Below, in pieces: positions 8,308 through 18,261 of a stretch of DNA of 64,000 nt; within the stretch, counting starts at the first letter, position 1, and each line of letters opens with the position of its first letter. The stretch comes from Propionivibrio sp. (lineage in GTDB: Bacteria; Pseudomonadota; Gammaproteobacteria; Burkholderiales; Rhodocyclaceae), in NCBI GenBank assembly GCA_029975435.1, contig JARKPC010000246.1:1-64000 (forward strand). The letters are read 5' to 3'. Under the pieces are notes generated by a model that was given only the letters and a program-made list of their open reading frames with translations, made no database searches and had not been told where the DNA came from. Position numbers and translations under genes: made by a program.

Positions 8308-8457
8308 CGCTCGGCTCCTTGCGTCGGGGCTTGCTGCATCCACGGTGGTGATCAGACTGTATTGGATGAAGGCTTCCGATTATGCGGGGCAACAGGGGTC
8401 GCGGCAAGCGGCAACGCAACGCTACAATGTCCGCTTGCCCATAAAACGAAGCTTCCG

Positions 8458-9234
8458 ATGCATTTCCCCGATTACCCGCTGCTGTTCTACCCCTTCGCCG
8501 TTCTCGCCATCCTGGCGGCCGGAATTTCCAAGGGCGGCTTTGGTGCCGCAGCCGGCGGGCTGGCGGTGCCGCTGATGTCGATCGCCATCGCGCCGCCTGA
8601 AGCCGCGGGCATCATGTTGCCCATCCTGTGCGCCATGGACGTCTTCAGTGTGTATGCGTACCGCGGGCGCTGGTCAACGGAACACCTGCGCATCCTGCTG
8701 CCCGGCTCCCTGATCGGCATCGCGCTGGGGGGCCTGGCTTTCGGAATGCTGTCGGTGAACATGATCCGGCTGATCGTCGGCCTGATCGCCGTGCTGTTCA
8801 CCCTCAACAAGTGGCTGAGCCTGACCGACCGGCTGGCGAGCTTGCTCGCTGTCCGGCAACGCCAGCCGGGCCGCCTCTTCGGGGCGGTCTGCGGGTTGCT
8901 GTCGGGCCTGACCAGCACGCTGGCCCATTCCGGCGGACCGCCCTTCGCCGTCTATATCTATTCCCTGAAACTGGACAAGACGCGGATCGTCGCCACGTCC
9001 GCCGCCTTTTTCTGCATCGGCAACTATCTCAAGCTGATTCCGTACTTCTTCCTCGGGCAGCTCAACACGGCGAACCTGTCCACGTCGCTGCTCTTCTCGC
9101 CGCTGGCGCCGCTCGGCGTCTGGCTCGGCCTGTGGTTGCACAAGCGCATCTCCGAGCAGACGTTCTTCCACGTCAGCTACACCCTGCTGTTCCTCAGCGG
9201 CCTTAAACTGATTTACGACGCCGTGGCCATCTGA
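8458..9234 (+). CDS. TauE/SafE (DUF81) family membrane exporter
   Basis: This is a 258-residue protein with about eight hydrophobic segments. The N-terminal motif AAGISKGGFGAAAGGLAVPL and the repeat-related segment SGLTSTLAHSGGPPFAVY are diagnostic for the TauE/SafE family, whose members export sulfite, sulfoacetate or other small anions from the cytoplasm. The substrate here is not determined. The ATG at 8458 begins just before the first hydrophobic stretch; no clear ribosome site precedes it. It ends 9 bases from the convergent priA gene. Confidence 0.85.
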   Translation: MHFPDYPLLFYPFAVLAILAAGISKGGFGAAAGGLAVPLMSIAIAPPEAAGIMLPILCAMDVFSVYAYRGRWSTEHLRILLPGSLIGIALGGLAFGMLSVNMIRLIVGLIAVLFTLNKWLSLTDRLASLLAVRQRQPGRLFGAVCGLLSGLTSTLAHSGGPPFAVYIYSLKLDKTRIVATSAAFFCIGNYLKLIPYFFLGQLNTANLSTSLLFSPLAPLGVWLGLWLHKRISEQTFFHVSYTLLFLSGLKLIYDAVAI

Positions 9235-9243
9235 CAGGCACCG

Positions 9244-11253
9244 TCAAAACTCCAGTGGGTCGACTTCCAGGTGCCAGCGCAGGCGCGACGGCGCCTTGAT
9301 GGATTGCAGCAAACCGCCCCACTCGCTGAGAAAACCCTGCAGCGCGCGCCTCGACGGCGATTCGACGAGCAGTTGCGCGCGCTCCAGGTTGGCCCGGCGG
9401 GCAAGGCGCATCGGCACCGGGTCGTAGAGCATCACGTCGGCATGTTCCGCGGCTTGCGGCCAGGCGCGCGCCTCGGCCAGAAAGGCAAGCGCATCGGCGA
9501 TCAGCGGCGCTTCGGCGCGCAGCATCGCCTGATAGGCATACGGGGGAAAGCCGGCCTGCTCGCGTTCCTTCAACTGGGCGGCGGCAAAGGCCGGAAAGTC
9601 GTGGCGCACCAGCGCGGCGTATAGGGGATGTTCGGGGAACTGCGTCTGGATCAGCACTTCGCCGGGGAGATCGGCCCGTCCGGCGCGCCCCGCCACCTGC
9701 ATCAACTGGGCGAACAGGCGCTCCGGCGCGCGCCAGTCGGCGGCAAACAGGGCCGCGTCGGCTCCGAGAACGCCAACCAGCGTCAGCTTCGGAAAATCGT
9801 GGCCCTTGGCCAGCATCTGCGTGCCGACCAGGATATCCGCCTCGCCGGCGTAAATCTGTTCCAGCAAACTCTCCCATTGCTTGCGGCTCTTGGCTGAATC
9901 GCGGTCCACGCGCAGGATGCGCGCCTGCGGAAAACGGGCGGTCAGAACCTCCTCGATGCGCTGGGTACCGCGCCCGAAGGGCTGGATATCCTGGTTGCCG
10001 CAGGTCGGACAGGCCTTCGGCACCCGGCATTCGAAACCGCAGTGATGGCAGCGCAGACGCCCGTCGGCCAGATGCAGTACCAGGTTGGCGGCACAGCGCT
10101 GGCAACGCGATATCCAGCCGCATTGTGCACACGCCAGTACCGGGGCATACCCTCGGCGATTGAGAAAGACGAGGCTCTGCTCGCCTCGGCCTAGACGCTT
10201 TTCGATGGCCTGCAACAGCGCTCCGGAGAATCCATCCTGCAGTTTTTCCACCCGCGTATCGATGCGCTGTACCGCCGGCAGCCGGGCGGAGGCGACGGCG
10301 CGCTCGCGCAGCGTCAGCAGGGTGTAGCGTGCCGGGGTCCGGGTATCGGCGGCATTCGCCCAACTCTCCAGCGCCGGCGTGGCGGAACCCAGCACGATCG
10401 GGATGTCCCGCTCGTGCGCCCGAAAGACGGCCACGTCGCGTGCCGAGTAGCGCATGCCGTCCTGTTGCTTGAAGGAAGCGTCATGCTCCTCGTCGACGAT
10501 GATCAGACCCAGGTCAGGCATCGGGGTGAATACGGCCAGCCGCGTGCCGAGTACGAGGCGCGCGCTGCCGTCGAACGCCGCGCGCCAGCTGCGCGTGCGC
10601 GCCGCCTCGGTCAGTTCGCTGTGCAGGCTGACCAGCCCGGCTTCGGGAAAACGCGCCGCCACCCGCGCTTCCAGTTGCGGCGTCAGGTTGATCTCGGGTA
10701 CCAGCAGCAAGGTCTGGCGGCCCGCTGCCAGCGCGCGTTCGACAAGACGCAGGTAGACCTCCGTCTTGCCACTGCCGGTGACGCCATGCAGCAGGTAGGC
10801 ATGGAAGCCGGCGCCATGCGCCTCGATCGTGGCCAACACCTGCCGCTGTTCGGCGGTCAATTCCGGCGCAACGTGCGCGGCCCGAGGCTTCGGGGCGCGC
10901 CGCGCCGCACGCGCCTTGGGCGGATCGACGCGGCGCAGGCCGGCCGGCAGGGTCGACAACATGACTTCGCCCAGCGGGGCCTGATAGTAGGCCGAACAGA
11001 ACTCCGTCAGGCGGAACCAGTCGGCAGGCAGCGGTGGCAGGTCGCGCAGCACCGCCTCGAGCGGCTTGAGTTGCCCGGCCGGGATGTCGGACGCATCCGC
11101 CACTGCGACAACGATGCCGACACACAATCGCTGCCCGAAGCGGACCCGCACGCGGATCCCGACATCACCGGCGGTCAGGATCTCACCGACCGGGACCCGG
11201 TAGTCAAACAAACGGTGCAGCGGAACCCCGAGGGCAACGCGGGCTATGGACAT
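9244..11253 (-). CDS. priA: Primosomal protein N' (PriA), replication restart helicase
   Basis: This is a 669-residue 3'-5' DNA helicase that recognises stalled or repaired forks and reloads the replisome. An N-terminal DNA-binding domain (about 1-110) precedes Walker A GVTGSGKT (157-164) and the DEEH box (254-257). Next come paired CxxC zinc motifs (CAQCGWISRCQRC and CHHCGFEC/CPTCG), then helicase motifs V-VI (VGTQMLAKGHDF, QVAGRAGR). Length is slightly below the E. coli protein (732). The gene is last in the run rsmB - DUF4390 - ntrYX - hemE - priA, but a 353-base AT-rich spacer separates it from hemE, so it may have its own promoter. Confidence 0.97.
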   Translation of the reverse strand: MSIARVALGVPLHRLFDYRVPVGEILTAGDVGIRVRVRFGQRLCVGIVVAVADASDIPAGQLKPLEAVLRDLPPLPADWFRLTEFCSAYYQAPLGEVMLSTLPAGLRRVDPPKARAARRAPKPRAAHVAPELTAEQRQVLATIEAHGAGFHAYLLHGVTGSGKTEVYLRLVERALAAGRQTLLLVPEINLTPQLEARVAARFPEAGLVSLHSELTEAARTRSWRAAFDGSARLVLGTRLAVFTPMPDLGLIIVDEEHDASFKQQDGMRYSARDVAVFRAHERDIPIVLGSATPALESWANAADTRTPARYTLLTLRERAVASARLPAVQRIDTRVEKLQDGFSGALLQAIEKRLGRGEQSLVFLNRRGYAPVLACAQCGWISRCQRCAANLVLHLADGRLRCHHCGFECRVPKACPTCGNQDIQPFGRGTQRIEEVLTARFPQARILRVDRDSAKSRKQWESLLEQIYAGEADILVGTQMLAKGHDFPKLTLVGVLGADAALFAADWRAPERLFAQLMQVAGRAGRADLPGEVLIQTQFPEHPLYAALVRHDFPAFAAAQLKEREQAGFPPYAYQAMLRAEAPLIADALAFLAEARAWPQAAEHADVMLYDPVPMRLARRANLERAQLLVESPSRRALQGFLSEWGGLLQSIKAPSRLRWHLEVDPLEF

Positions 11254-11398
11254 GCGGTACGGCCTGTATTTTTTGTAGGAAACCGAGCAGGACTATGACT
11301 AAAGTCAGAGCCCACTTGGCTCATCTAGCTCGTCTAATTTCTGTAAAGTTGCTGTAACTTATTAGCCTGTCACGCAAATTTCGGTTGTTCACATTTTC

Positions 11399-11407
11399 TG
11401 TGGATAA
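11399..11407 (-). promoter_or_regulatory. DnaA box (TTATCCACA)
   Basis: The plus strand reads TGTGGATAA, the exact complement of the strong DnaA box TTATCCACA. It sits in an AT-rich spacer upstream of priA. A nine-base match can arise by chance, so it counts mainly because a second perfect site lies 177 bases away. Confidence 0.5.
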
Positions 11408-11546
11408 GTCTGTGGAACACGCGTGGCAAAGCAGGCCAAATGCTCTTGCCACAAGGACTTATCACACTTTGCCGCAAAAAAAGGCGAAAATAAATCCCAA
11501 TAAAATCATATGCTTAATCATAAGACGCTGATTTTTCGTGTTTCTT

Positions 11547-11566
11547 GTAACAAACGGTAACAAACG
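11547..11566. repeat. Tandem 10-base direct repeat
   Basis: GTAACAAACG occurs twice head to tail with no mismatch, about 10 bases upstream of the second DnaA-box match. The 10-base period places both copies on the same face of the helix, as for a pair of operator half-sites. No protein is known to bind it. Confidence 0.6.
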
Positions 11567-11575
11567 CCCAATTTC

Positions 11576-11584
11576 TGTGCATAA
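11576..11584 (-). promoter_or_regulatory. DnaA box (TTATGCACA)
   Basis: The plus strand reads TGTGCATAA, the complement of TTATGCACA, an exact match to TTATNCACA. It lies just beyond the end of hemE, next to the tandem repeat. Confidence 0.45.
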
Positions 11585-11606
11585 GTCAACATGAATGTTG
11601 ACAAAA

Positions 11607-12680
11607 CTATATTCCCTGCCGTAAGCGCCGGCTGTGGTCATGCACAGTTTCGACGAGCACCGACACATGGTCCGGAGGGGTGAATTGCGAAATTCCGTGG
11701 CCCAGATTAAATACGTGACCGGTGTCGGCCGGTCCGAAACTGTCGAGGATCGCTTTCGTTTCGCGGGCAATGCTCTCCGGCGCAGCGAACAGGACATTCG
11801 GATCGAGATTCCCCTGCAGGGCGACGCGCTGGCCCACGCGCTGGCGCGCGGCGCCGATATCGATCGTCCAGTCCACCCCGATCGCGTCGCAGCCTGTGTC
11901 CGCGATCGCTTCGAGCCACAGTCCCCCGCCCTTGGTGAAGACGATCGAGGGAATACGCTGACCATCTCGTTCCTGGATCAGACCGGCCACGATGCGGCGC
12001 ATGTAGTCCAGCGAAAACTCGCGATAGGCGGCGGCCGACAGACAGCCTCCCCAGGTGTCGAAGAGCATCACCGCCTGCGCCCCGGATTCGATCTGAGCGT
12101 TGAGATACTGCGTCACCGCTTCCGCCGTCACGGAGAGAATGCGATGCATCAGATCCGGCCGGTCGTAGATCATCGTCTTGACGTTGCGGAAGTCGCCGCT
12201 CGAACCACCCTCGACCATGTAACAAGCCAGCGTGAAGGGGCTCCCCGAAAAACCGATCAGCGGTACCGAGCCGGCCAGTGCACGGCGGATTTCGGCAACG
12301 GCATCCGTGACATAGCGCAGATGGCTGTATGGGTCGGGCACACTCAGATCACGTATCGCCCATTCCTCGCGCAACGGGCGCTCGAAGCGCGGACCTTCAC
12401 CCTCGGTGAAATACAGCCCGAGACCCATGGCATCCGGCACCGTCAGGATGTCCGAGAACAGGATTGCGGCATCGAGGTTGAAGCGCGACAGCGGCTGCAG
12501 CGTCACTTCGCAGGCCAGCGCAGGACTCTTGCACAACTGCAGGAAACTCCCGGCCCGCTTGCGCGTTTCGCAGTATTCCGGCAGGTAGCGCCCGGCCTGG
12601 CGCATCAGCCAGACGGGAGTGTATTCGGTCGGCTGCCGGAGCAGGGCACGCAGGAAAGTGTCGTTACGAAGTCGGGGCAC
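11607..12680 (-). CDS. hemE: Uroporphyrinogen decarboxylase
   Basis: This 357-residue cytoplasmic enzyme decarboxylates the four acetate side chains of uroporphyrinogen III to give coproporphyrinogen III in heme synthesis. The N-terminal signature [15 protein letters not shown] is present, as are the [17 protein letters not shown] segment and the substrate Asp region ([13 protein letters not shown]). Length matches the family. The start is GTG at 12680; ntrX ends 68 bases upstream. It follows the ntrYX pair on the same strand, a usual order in betaproteobacteria. Confidence 0.97.
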   Translation of the reverse strand: MPRLRNDTFLRALLRQPTEYTPVWLMRQAGRYLPEYCETRKRAGSFLQLCKSPALACEVTLQPLSRFNLDAAILFSDILTVPDAMGLGLYFTEGEGPRFERPLREEWAIRDLSVPDPYSHLRYVTDAVAEIRRALAGSVPLIGFSGSPFTLACYMVEGGSSGDFRNVKTMIYDRPDLMHRILSVTAEAVTQYLNAQIESGAQAVMLFDTWGGCLSAAAYREFSLDYMRRIVAGLIQERDGQRIPSIVFTKGGGLWLEAIADTGCDAIGVDWTIDIGAARQRVGQRVALQGNLDPNVLFAAPESIARETKAILDSFGPADTGHVFNLGHGISQFTPPDHVSVLVETVHDHSRRLRQGI

Positions 12681-12748
12681 GGGATCATCCGCTCAGAGTG
12701 TGTTGGTCGATTATCGCGCAAGGAACCACAAGCGCAACAAATATTGCG

Positions 12749-14011
12749 TCATTGATCCAGCTCTTCAACCTTCCTGCCGAGATTCAACCCGAGCTGCTTC
12801 AGCTTGCGGTAGAGGTGAGTGCGCTCCAAACCGGTCTTCTCCGCCACACGCGTCATGTTGCCACGCTCGTTCTTCAGGTGATGTTCAAAATACTGGCGCT
12901 CGAATGCCTCGCGCGCCTCGCGCAACGGTTGATTGAAGAACGGCAAGGACGGGACGGATCTCGGCGCTGCATCGGAGTCGCGCTGCAGGATGTTGTCCAC
13001 ATCCTCGGCGGATATCTCATCCTCCAGCGCGGCGACGGCCAGGTTGCGGATGATTGCCAGCAGCTCCACCCATTCACCCTGCCAGTGATGCAGCCGCAAG
13101 GCATTCAGGGCCGCCGAGGAAAAGCGGCGCGGCGGCACACCATGGCGCTCGACGAGGTGCGTGAGTACCAGCGGGGCGATTTCTGGGACGTCGTCCGCGT
13201 GCCCCGACAGTTGCGGCAAGGCGACCCAGACTTCGCCCAGCCGGGCGACCAGGGATTGGTCCCACCCTGCATCAACCAGCGCCGTCAACGGGCGCGACAC
13301 TGCAGCGACGAGCTGCAGATGGTATTTCTCCAGTCGTTCCAGGGCAAACGCCAGGTTCTTCTGCTGCAGTCGGCCCATCAACATCAGATCGGCGATGAAC
13401 AGTATCCCTCCGGACGCATTCTCGAGCATTTCCTGGGTCAGCGGCATGCTTGAGGCGGAAAGATCCAGCCAAGGCGTCTTCGGCGCTTGCAAGGTGCGCG
13501 CGCAGATCTCCGCGATGCTGCCCGAGGCACTCTTGAGCAGCAACACCGAGGTGTTGGCAGCGGCCTGTTCAAGCCGCTTCTTCAGATCCTTGAGGAGCGG
13601 AGAACGGGAAAAGGCGTCCAGCGTAAGTGGCGGTTTCGTCGAGGACACCTCGTGCTTCAGCGCCTTCTTGACCGTCTGCAGCAGTTTCTGCAGGGCAATC
13701 GGCTTTTCCAGGAAATCGACCGCGCCGACACGGGTGGCTTCGACGGCCGAATCGATCGTGCCGTGCCCGGACATCATGACCACCGGCATGGTCAGCAGGT
13801 TGGCCGCCGACCACTCCTTGAGCAGGGATATGCCATCCGTATCAGGCATCCAAATATCGAGGAGAACCAGATCCGGCCTTCTTTCGCTGCGCACCTTGCG
13901 CGCCGCCGCCGCATTCTCGGCCAATGTAACGGAATGCCCTTCGTCGGTCAGGATTTCTGACAGCAATTCACGGATGCCCATTTCGTCATCGACGACAAGT
14001 ATTTGCGCCAT
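12749..14011 (-). CDS. ntrX: NtrX-type response regulator with degenerate AAA+ domain
   Basis: This 420-residue regulator has an intact receiver domain (phospho-acceptor Asp52 in VLLDIWMPDTDG; Lys103 in LEKP) and an intact Fis-type helix-turn-helix (NMTRVAEKTGLERTHLYRKLKQLG). The central sigma-54-activator domain is degenerate. The Walker A slot reads KSASGSIA (160-167) with no GKE, the GAFTGA loop is absent, and the Walker B slot reads ILFIAD (203-208) instead of LFLDE. It therefore should not hydrolyse ATP or remodel sigma-54 polymerase and probably acts as a conventional regulator. I prefer ATG at 14011 to the upstream TTG at 14017. It lies two bases after the ntrY stop. Confidence 0.85.
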   Translation of the reverse strand: MAQILVVDDEMGIRELLSEILTDEGHSVTLAENAAAARKVRSERRPDLVLLDIWMPDTDGISLLKEWSAANLLTMPVVMMSGHGTIDSAVEATRVGAVDFLEKPIALQKLLQTVKKALKHEVSSTKPPLTLDAFSRSPLLKDLKKRLEQAAANTSVLLLKSASGSIAEICARTLQAPKTPWLDLSASSMPLTQEMLENASGGILFIADLMLMGRLQQKNLAFALERLEKYHLQLVAAVSRPLTALVDAGWDQSLVARLGEVWVALPQLSGHADDVPEIAPLVLTHLVERHGVPPRRFSSAALNALRLHHWQGEWVELLAIIRNLAVAALEDEISAEDVDNILQRDSDAAPRSVPSLPFFNQPLREAREAFERQYFEHHLKNERGNMTRVAEKTGLERTHLYRKLKQLGLNLGRKVEELDQ

Positions 14012-14013
14012 GT

Positions 14014-16167
14014 TCAACTCTCTTCGGATGTTTCGTTGATGCCTGATTGCATTGTCCGCTCCGGTGCGAGCGGCAGTCGTATGCTGACCTCCGCGCCTCC
14101 GGGTTGACGGTTGTTGATGCGGATCTGCCCCTGGTGCTCATCGACGATCTTCTTGACGATGGCCAGGCCGAGCCCGGTGCCACCGGCCTTGGTGGTCACG
14201 TAGGGTTCAAAGACGCGCCCCATGAGTTCATCCGGGAAGCCCGGACCGGCATCGGACACGGAAAGTTCGCCCATGTCATCGGCACGCCGCGTCGCGATGC
14301 GGATATCCTGGACCTCCTGTCCCTGCTGCGCGTCCTCGGCGTTGCGCAACAGGTTGTGGATGACCTGGCGCATCTGGGTCGCGTCGCCCATGATCGGCGG
14401 CAGGTCCGGGTCCAGTTGCACCGAAATGCTGGCCTGCGACGTCTCATACAGGCCGAGCACCTCGCAAATCAGGGCATTGATGTCCAGTTCGGCCAGTTCC
14501 GGCGCCGGCAACCGCGCATAGTCGGAGAACTCGTTGACCATGCGCTTCATGGCCTGCACCTGATTGATGATGGTCTGCGTCGAGCGATTGAGCATTTCAC
14601 TGTCGCCGTTGGCCAGCTTGCCCGCCAGCTTGAATTGCAACCGCTCGGCAGATAGCTGGATCGGTGTCAGCGGATTCTTGATTTCGTGGGCCAGGCGCCG
14701 GGCCACTTCGCCCCAGGCCGCGCTGCGCTGGGCGGCGACCAGACGCGTGACATCGTCGAACACCACGACATACCCGCCATTGGTTCCCTCCGGCAACTGA
14801 GTCCCGCGCAGCAGCAGGATTTGCGGCAATCCTCCGGGACGCGCCAGTTCGACCTGGGTTTGCCATTCCCTGCGCCCATGTTCGGCAAAGGCCTTGCGTA
14901 TCTCTTGGCCGAGCGCATTCTGTCGCGCCCAGGCATCGACGACTTCGTTCATCAGCCCGGAAAAATCGTCGTCCAGGATGGTCTGCGCACCTTCGTTGAC
15001 GGTACGCAGCTTGAAGCGCCGATCGAACACCAGAACGCCCGCCGACAGATTGGCCAGGATCGATTCCAGATAGGCGCGCGCCGACTCCACCTCGGCCCGG
15101 TGCTTCTCGGTATCGCGCCGTGCTTCATCGAGTTGGCGGGTCATCTGATTGAACGATTGCGTCAGGACTCCCAGTTCATCGCGACTGTAGATGGCCTGGC
15201 GCGGGGTAAAATCGCCGGCCGCCACGGCCTGTGTGCCTTCCGCCAGGATGGAAAGCGGCGCCGACAGGCGGCGCGCCAGGACGAACGACATGGCGATCGC
15301 GGTAAATAATGCGAGCAGCACGGTCAGCGTCAGCGTCATGGCGTAGATGCGCGTCAGCCCCTGGCGCCCGAGCGACAGTTCCTGATAATCACGATAGACG
15401 TCCTGCACGCGCTCGGCATTGAGCGCCAAGGCAGTCGGTACCGGCTGCGTGAGTTGGAGGATGCGCGTTTCCATGCCCAGTCCAGAGGGAATCACCGGAA
15501 CCAGAACGCGCAACAGGAGTTCCTGCCCGCCGGCGCTTTCGATCTCGCGATAGCCGCGGCCGGCACGCGCCTGCCGCAACTTGTCGGCTGTCGGCGCCGC
15601 TGGCAGAAAGGCCGAAAGATCGCTCGTCGCCGTCGCCAGCAACTGGCCCGCCGTCGAAAACAGGGCGATGTACTGCACGCCACTTTGCTCGCGCAAGCGG
15701 CTGAGCGCCACGCGCCGTTGCGCCTCAGGCAGATCGCCCAACTCCAGGGCGATCGCCCGCCCCTTTTCTCCCAGGTCGTCAAGCAGCGAATCGAGGGCAC
15801 TGCGCCCCAGGTTGATGCCCGATTCCAGTGCTTTTTCCACACGCACGTCGAACCAGGTCTCGATGCTCTTGGTCACGAACTGCACCGAAACGGCGTAGAT
15901 CAGCACCCCGGGAAGAACCGCCATCAGGCCGAAGATCAGCATCAGCCGGAGCTTGAGCCGCGAGCCGAACACCTTGGCCCGATGCTCCTGCCAGAGGAGC
16001 CGGACCTGCCACACGATCAGCACGAAAAGCGCCAAAGCAACCACGGCATTCAGTCCGAGCAGCCAGGGGTAATGGCGCGCGAAAAGCGCGGTATTGGCGC
16101 TGGCCGAGGCGAGCAGGAACAGCAGGATCCCGCCGAACGACGAGGCGATGATGATCAGTGTCTTCAT
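14014..16167 (-). CDS. ntrY: NtrY-type sensor histidine kinase
   Basis: This is a 717-residue membrane kinase, partner of NtrX, linked in proteobacteria to nitrogen and redox-related control. Three or more N-terminal membrane segments precede an extracytoplasmic region of roughly 170 residues, another TM, a HAMP domain ([18 protein letters not shown]), a PAS domain ([21 protein letters not shown]), HisKA ([21 protein letters not shown]) and a HATPase domain with [14 protein letters not shown]. The ATG at 16167 overlaps the DUF4390 stop as ATGA, which fixes the start and implies translational coupling. Confidence 0.93.
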   Translation of the reverse strand: MKTLIIIASSFGGILLFLLASASANTALFARHYPWLLGLNAVVALALFVLIVWQVRLLWQEHRAKVFGSRLKLRLMLIFGLMAVLPGVLIYAVSVQFVTKSIETWFDVRVEKALESGINLGRSALDSLLDDLGEKGRAIALELGDLPEAQRRVALSRLREQSGVQYIALFSTAGQLLATATSDLSAFLPAAPTADKLRQARAGRGYREIESAGGQELLLRVLVPVIPSGLGMETRILQLTQPVPTALALNAERVQDVYRDYQELSLGRQGLTRIYAMTLTLTVLLALFTAIAMSFVLARRLSAPLSILAEGTQAVAAGDFTPRQAIYSRDELGVLTQSFNQMTRQLDEARRDTEKHRAEVESARAYLESILANLSAGVLVFDRRFKLRTVNEGAQTILDDDFSGLMNEVVDAWARQNALGQEIRKAFAEHGRREWQTQVELARPGGLPQILLLRGTQLPEGTNGGYVVVFDDVTRLVAAQRSAAWGEVARRLAHEIKNPLTPIQLSAERLQFKLAGKLANGDSEMLNRSTQTIINQVQAMKRMVNEFSDYARLPAPELAELDINALICEVLGLYETSQASISVQLDPDLPPIMGDATQMRQVIHNLLRNAEDAQQGQEVQDIRIATRRADDMGELSVSDAGPGFPDELMGRVFEPYVTTKAGGTGLGLAIVKKIVDEHQGQIRINNRQPGGAEVSIRLPLAPERTMQSGINETSEES

Positions 16168-16757
16168 TGATCGCCGCCGGCGCCGGGCGACACCGCCCCC
16201 GAAGGAGAGAAGTTCCACAGTAACCACTCGGATGACTGGGTCCAGTCCCTGTTGGAGAGGGCGCTCACTTGAAAGGTCTTGGGCATCTGCGACGGATCGA
16301 GTCGCAGGCGGACGCCGGCCTGGTAAGTCTCGTCTGCACGAATCTCGCCCTTCTCGATGACCTGCCAGTGCCGCATTCGGGCAAGCACGCGCAAGGCTTC
16401 GTCCAGGGACGCGAAACTCTGGTGCAGCGCCCCCGACGAAAGGCGGTACTGCCGGGTCAGCGCGTGGTAGGACAACTGGAACAGCTTGCTGAGCCGTACG
16501 ACCTTTTCGTCGAACCAGTACCAGCGCGAACGGGTCAGCTCGAAATCCGCGGCAAAGTAAAGCACCACCCCTTTGTTCACGGCGTCCTCGAGCCGCGGAT
16601 TCAGTGTCACCGTAAAATTCGCGGACAAGTCATATCCGTCGTCACTGGCCGTCAGCTGCGCGCTGTTGGCAGTGATGTCGGCGGCATGCACCGAAAACAC
16701 GGCGCAGATCATCGCCAGGCAAAGCAGGATCGCTTCAATTCTTCTGCAGCAGCGCAT
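16164..16757 (-). CDS. DUF4390 exported protein
   Basis: This is a 197-residue protein beginning with a signal peptide (basic MRCCRR, hydrophobic core, cleavage expected after HA near residue 25), so it is predicted to act outside the cytoplasmic membrane. The mature part contains the DUF4390 pattern: repeated short strands with [24 protein letters not shown] and WLLWNF near the end. The family almost always sits between rsmB and ntrY in betaproteobacteria. A role in NtrY sensing is a guess from this linkage. It overlaps the end of rsmB by 23 bases and the start of ntrY by 4 bases. Confidence 0.88.
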   Translation of the reverse strand: MRCCRRIEAILLCLAMICAVFSVHAADITANSAQLTASDDGYDLSANFTVTLNPRLEDAVNKGVVLYFAADFELTRSRWYWFDEKVVRLSKLFQLSYHALTRQYRLSSGALHQSFASLDEALRVLARMRHWQVIEKGEIRADETYQAGVRLRLDPSQMPKTFQVSALSNRDWTQSSEWLLWNFSPSGAVSPGAGGDQ

Positions 16758-18027
16758 AGTAGAAGCCGTCGTGACAGTCCTGGGGCAACCACTGCTCGTC
16801 GAGGACGCGTTGCGCATCCGGTCGACGCACAAGGAACGCATCGACCTGCGCCGAGTTTTCCTCGACAAACACCGAACAGGTGGCGTACAACAATTTTCCG
16901 CCCGGCTTGAGCGCCGACCACAGCGTATCGAGAATTGCCGCCTGGGTATGCACCAGGCGGCGGATATCGCTCTCGCGCCGCAACACCTTGATGTCGGGGT
17001 GCCGTCTTGCGACGCCTGAGGCCGAACACGGCACATCGGCCAGAATGGCGTCGAATGGTTTGCCATCCCACCATCGCCGGACGTCCAGACAATCGGCCAC
17101 GCGAATTTCAGCCGAAAGACGCAGCCGGCGCAGGTTCTCCTCGATGCGTCCAGTGCGCGTACCATCGATATCCAATGCCAGCAAATCGAGATCCGCCCTC
17201 TCCAGCAGGTGTGCCGTTTTCCCGCCGGGCGCAGCGCAGGCGTCAAGAACGCGCGATCCCGGCGCCGGATCGAGCAATTCGGCCGCGCGCTGCGCTCCCG
17301 CGTCCTGGACTGAAACGCAGCCCTCGGCAAAACCCGGCAAGAGATCCACCCCGACCGGCTTGTCGAGAATCAGCCCGGCCTGCCCGAACGCTTGCGCGGT
17401 TATTCCTGCAGACACTAGGCGTGCCTGGTAGTCCTCGACGGATACACACCGCCGATTGACGCGCAAAGTCATCGGCGGCGGCTGGTTTGCAGCGGCCACG
17501 ACTTCCTGCCAGCGCTCCGGATAGCCACGACGCAGGCGTGCCAGCCACCACGATGGATGCTGGTAGTGAGCCACATCATCCTTGGCCAGCGCTTGCAACA
17601 GGGACTCGCGCCGGCGCAGGAAACTGCGCAAAACCCCGTTCACCACGCCCTTCAAGGCTCCACCCGTGAGCTCTCCGGAGGCAGCAACGGCCTGGTCGAC
17701 AACCATGGGCGCTGACTCCGGACGTGTATCCAGGCGATACAGCGCCGCCAGCAGGAGAGCTTGCGTCTCGCCGTGGCTCAGGGGCTTGACCATCAGTCGC
17801 TCGAGGATGAACTCGCCCCATCCGTACCGGCGCAGAACGCCATAGGCGATGTCCTGCGCAGCCGCCCGCGCGACGGGCATTTCACCGGCCAGCGCCGACA
17901 GTGCCTCATTGAGGCTCTTGCCGCCAAACACCGCCCCCAGGACACGTGCTCCCAGCAACAGGCTGTAGCCCATGGAATCCGGAGGCAGCGCACCGCCGGG
18001 AGTGTTCTTGGTTTGCTTGTGCGGCAT
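16735..18027 (-). CDS. rsmB: 16S rRNA (cytosine-967-C5)-methyltransferase RsmB
   Basis: This 430-residue SAM-dependent enzyme methylates C967 of 16S rRNA. An N-terminal NusB-like helical domain (about 20-150) is followed by the Rossmann methyltransferase domain, with SAM motif VLDACAAPGGKTAHLLE, motif IV DVPCSASGVARRHPD (general cysteine) and motif VI LLYATCSVF (catalytic cysteine). Starting at the ATG at 18027 gives the usual family length; the frame extends to an ATG at 18159 with a poorly conserved leader, so the start is uncertain. The gene is the first of the rsmB - DUF4390 - ntrY - ntrX unit. Confidence 0.93.
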   Translation of the reverse strand: MPHKQTKNTPGGALPPDSMGYSLLLGARVLGAVFGGKSLNEALSALAGEMPVARAAAQDIAYGVLRRYGWGEFILERLMVKPLSHGETQALLLAALYRLDTRPESAPMVVDQAVAASGELTGGALKGVVNGVLRSFLRRRESLLQALAKDDVAHYQHPSWWLARLRRGYPERWQEVVAAANQPPPMTLRVNRRCVSVEDYQARLVSAGITAQAFGQAGLILDKPVGVDLLPGFAEGCVSVQDAGAQRAAELLDPAPGSRVLDACAAPGGKTAHLLERADLDLLALDIDGTRTGRIEENLRRLRLSAEIRVADCLDVRRWWDGKPFDAILADVPCSASGVARRHPDIKVLRRESDIRRLVHTQAAILDTLWSALKPGGKLLYATCSVFVEENSAQVDAFLVRRPDAQRVLDEQWLPQDCHDGFYYALLQKN

Positions 18028-18261
18028 CGCTTCGTCACGTGCCGGCTTGCGGATGCGGACGACTCGTTTGCCGGCGGTGGGTGCCGGAGGCAATGATGTT
18101 GAGGTTCTCGAAGACAAGGCCAGAGGGAAAATAATTGTTTGTTTGCCGGAGTTTAGCACGGCTCAAAGCCAGCCAATGCCAAGCCGGGCGCCGGTTACCG
18201 GCGAAATCCGAAATCCGCTAGAATTCTGTCGGGGTTTCAGGATATCTTTCGGGAGCGAATC

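Larger units (their letters stand above)
11254..11606. promoter_or_regulatory. AT-rich spacer upstream of priA with DnaA-box-like sites
   Basis: This 353-base non-coding stretch is far more AT-rich than its surroundings. It contains two exact matches to the DnaA-box consensus TTATNCACA (on the minus strand at 11399-11407 and 11576-11584), a one-mismatch copy at 11385-11393 (TTGTTCACA), and a tandem 10-base repeat at 11547-11566. It probably holds the priA promoter. It could bind DnaA; it is not a demonstrated origin. Confidence 0.5.

Noticed and set aside
11254-11606. Chromosomal replication origin (oriC)
   Set aside because: dnaA, dnaN, rpmH and a cluster of DnaA boxes are not here; two good boxes are not enough to claim an origin.
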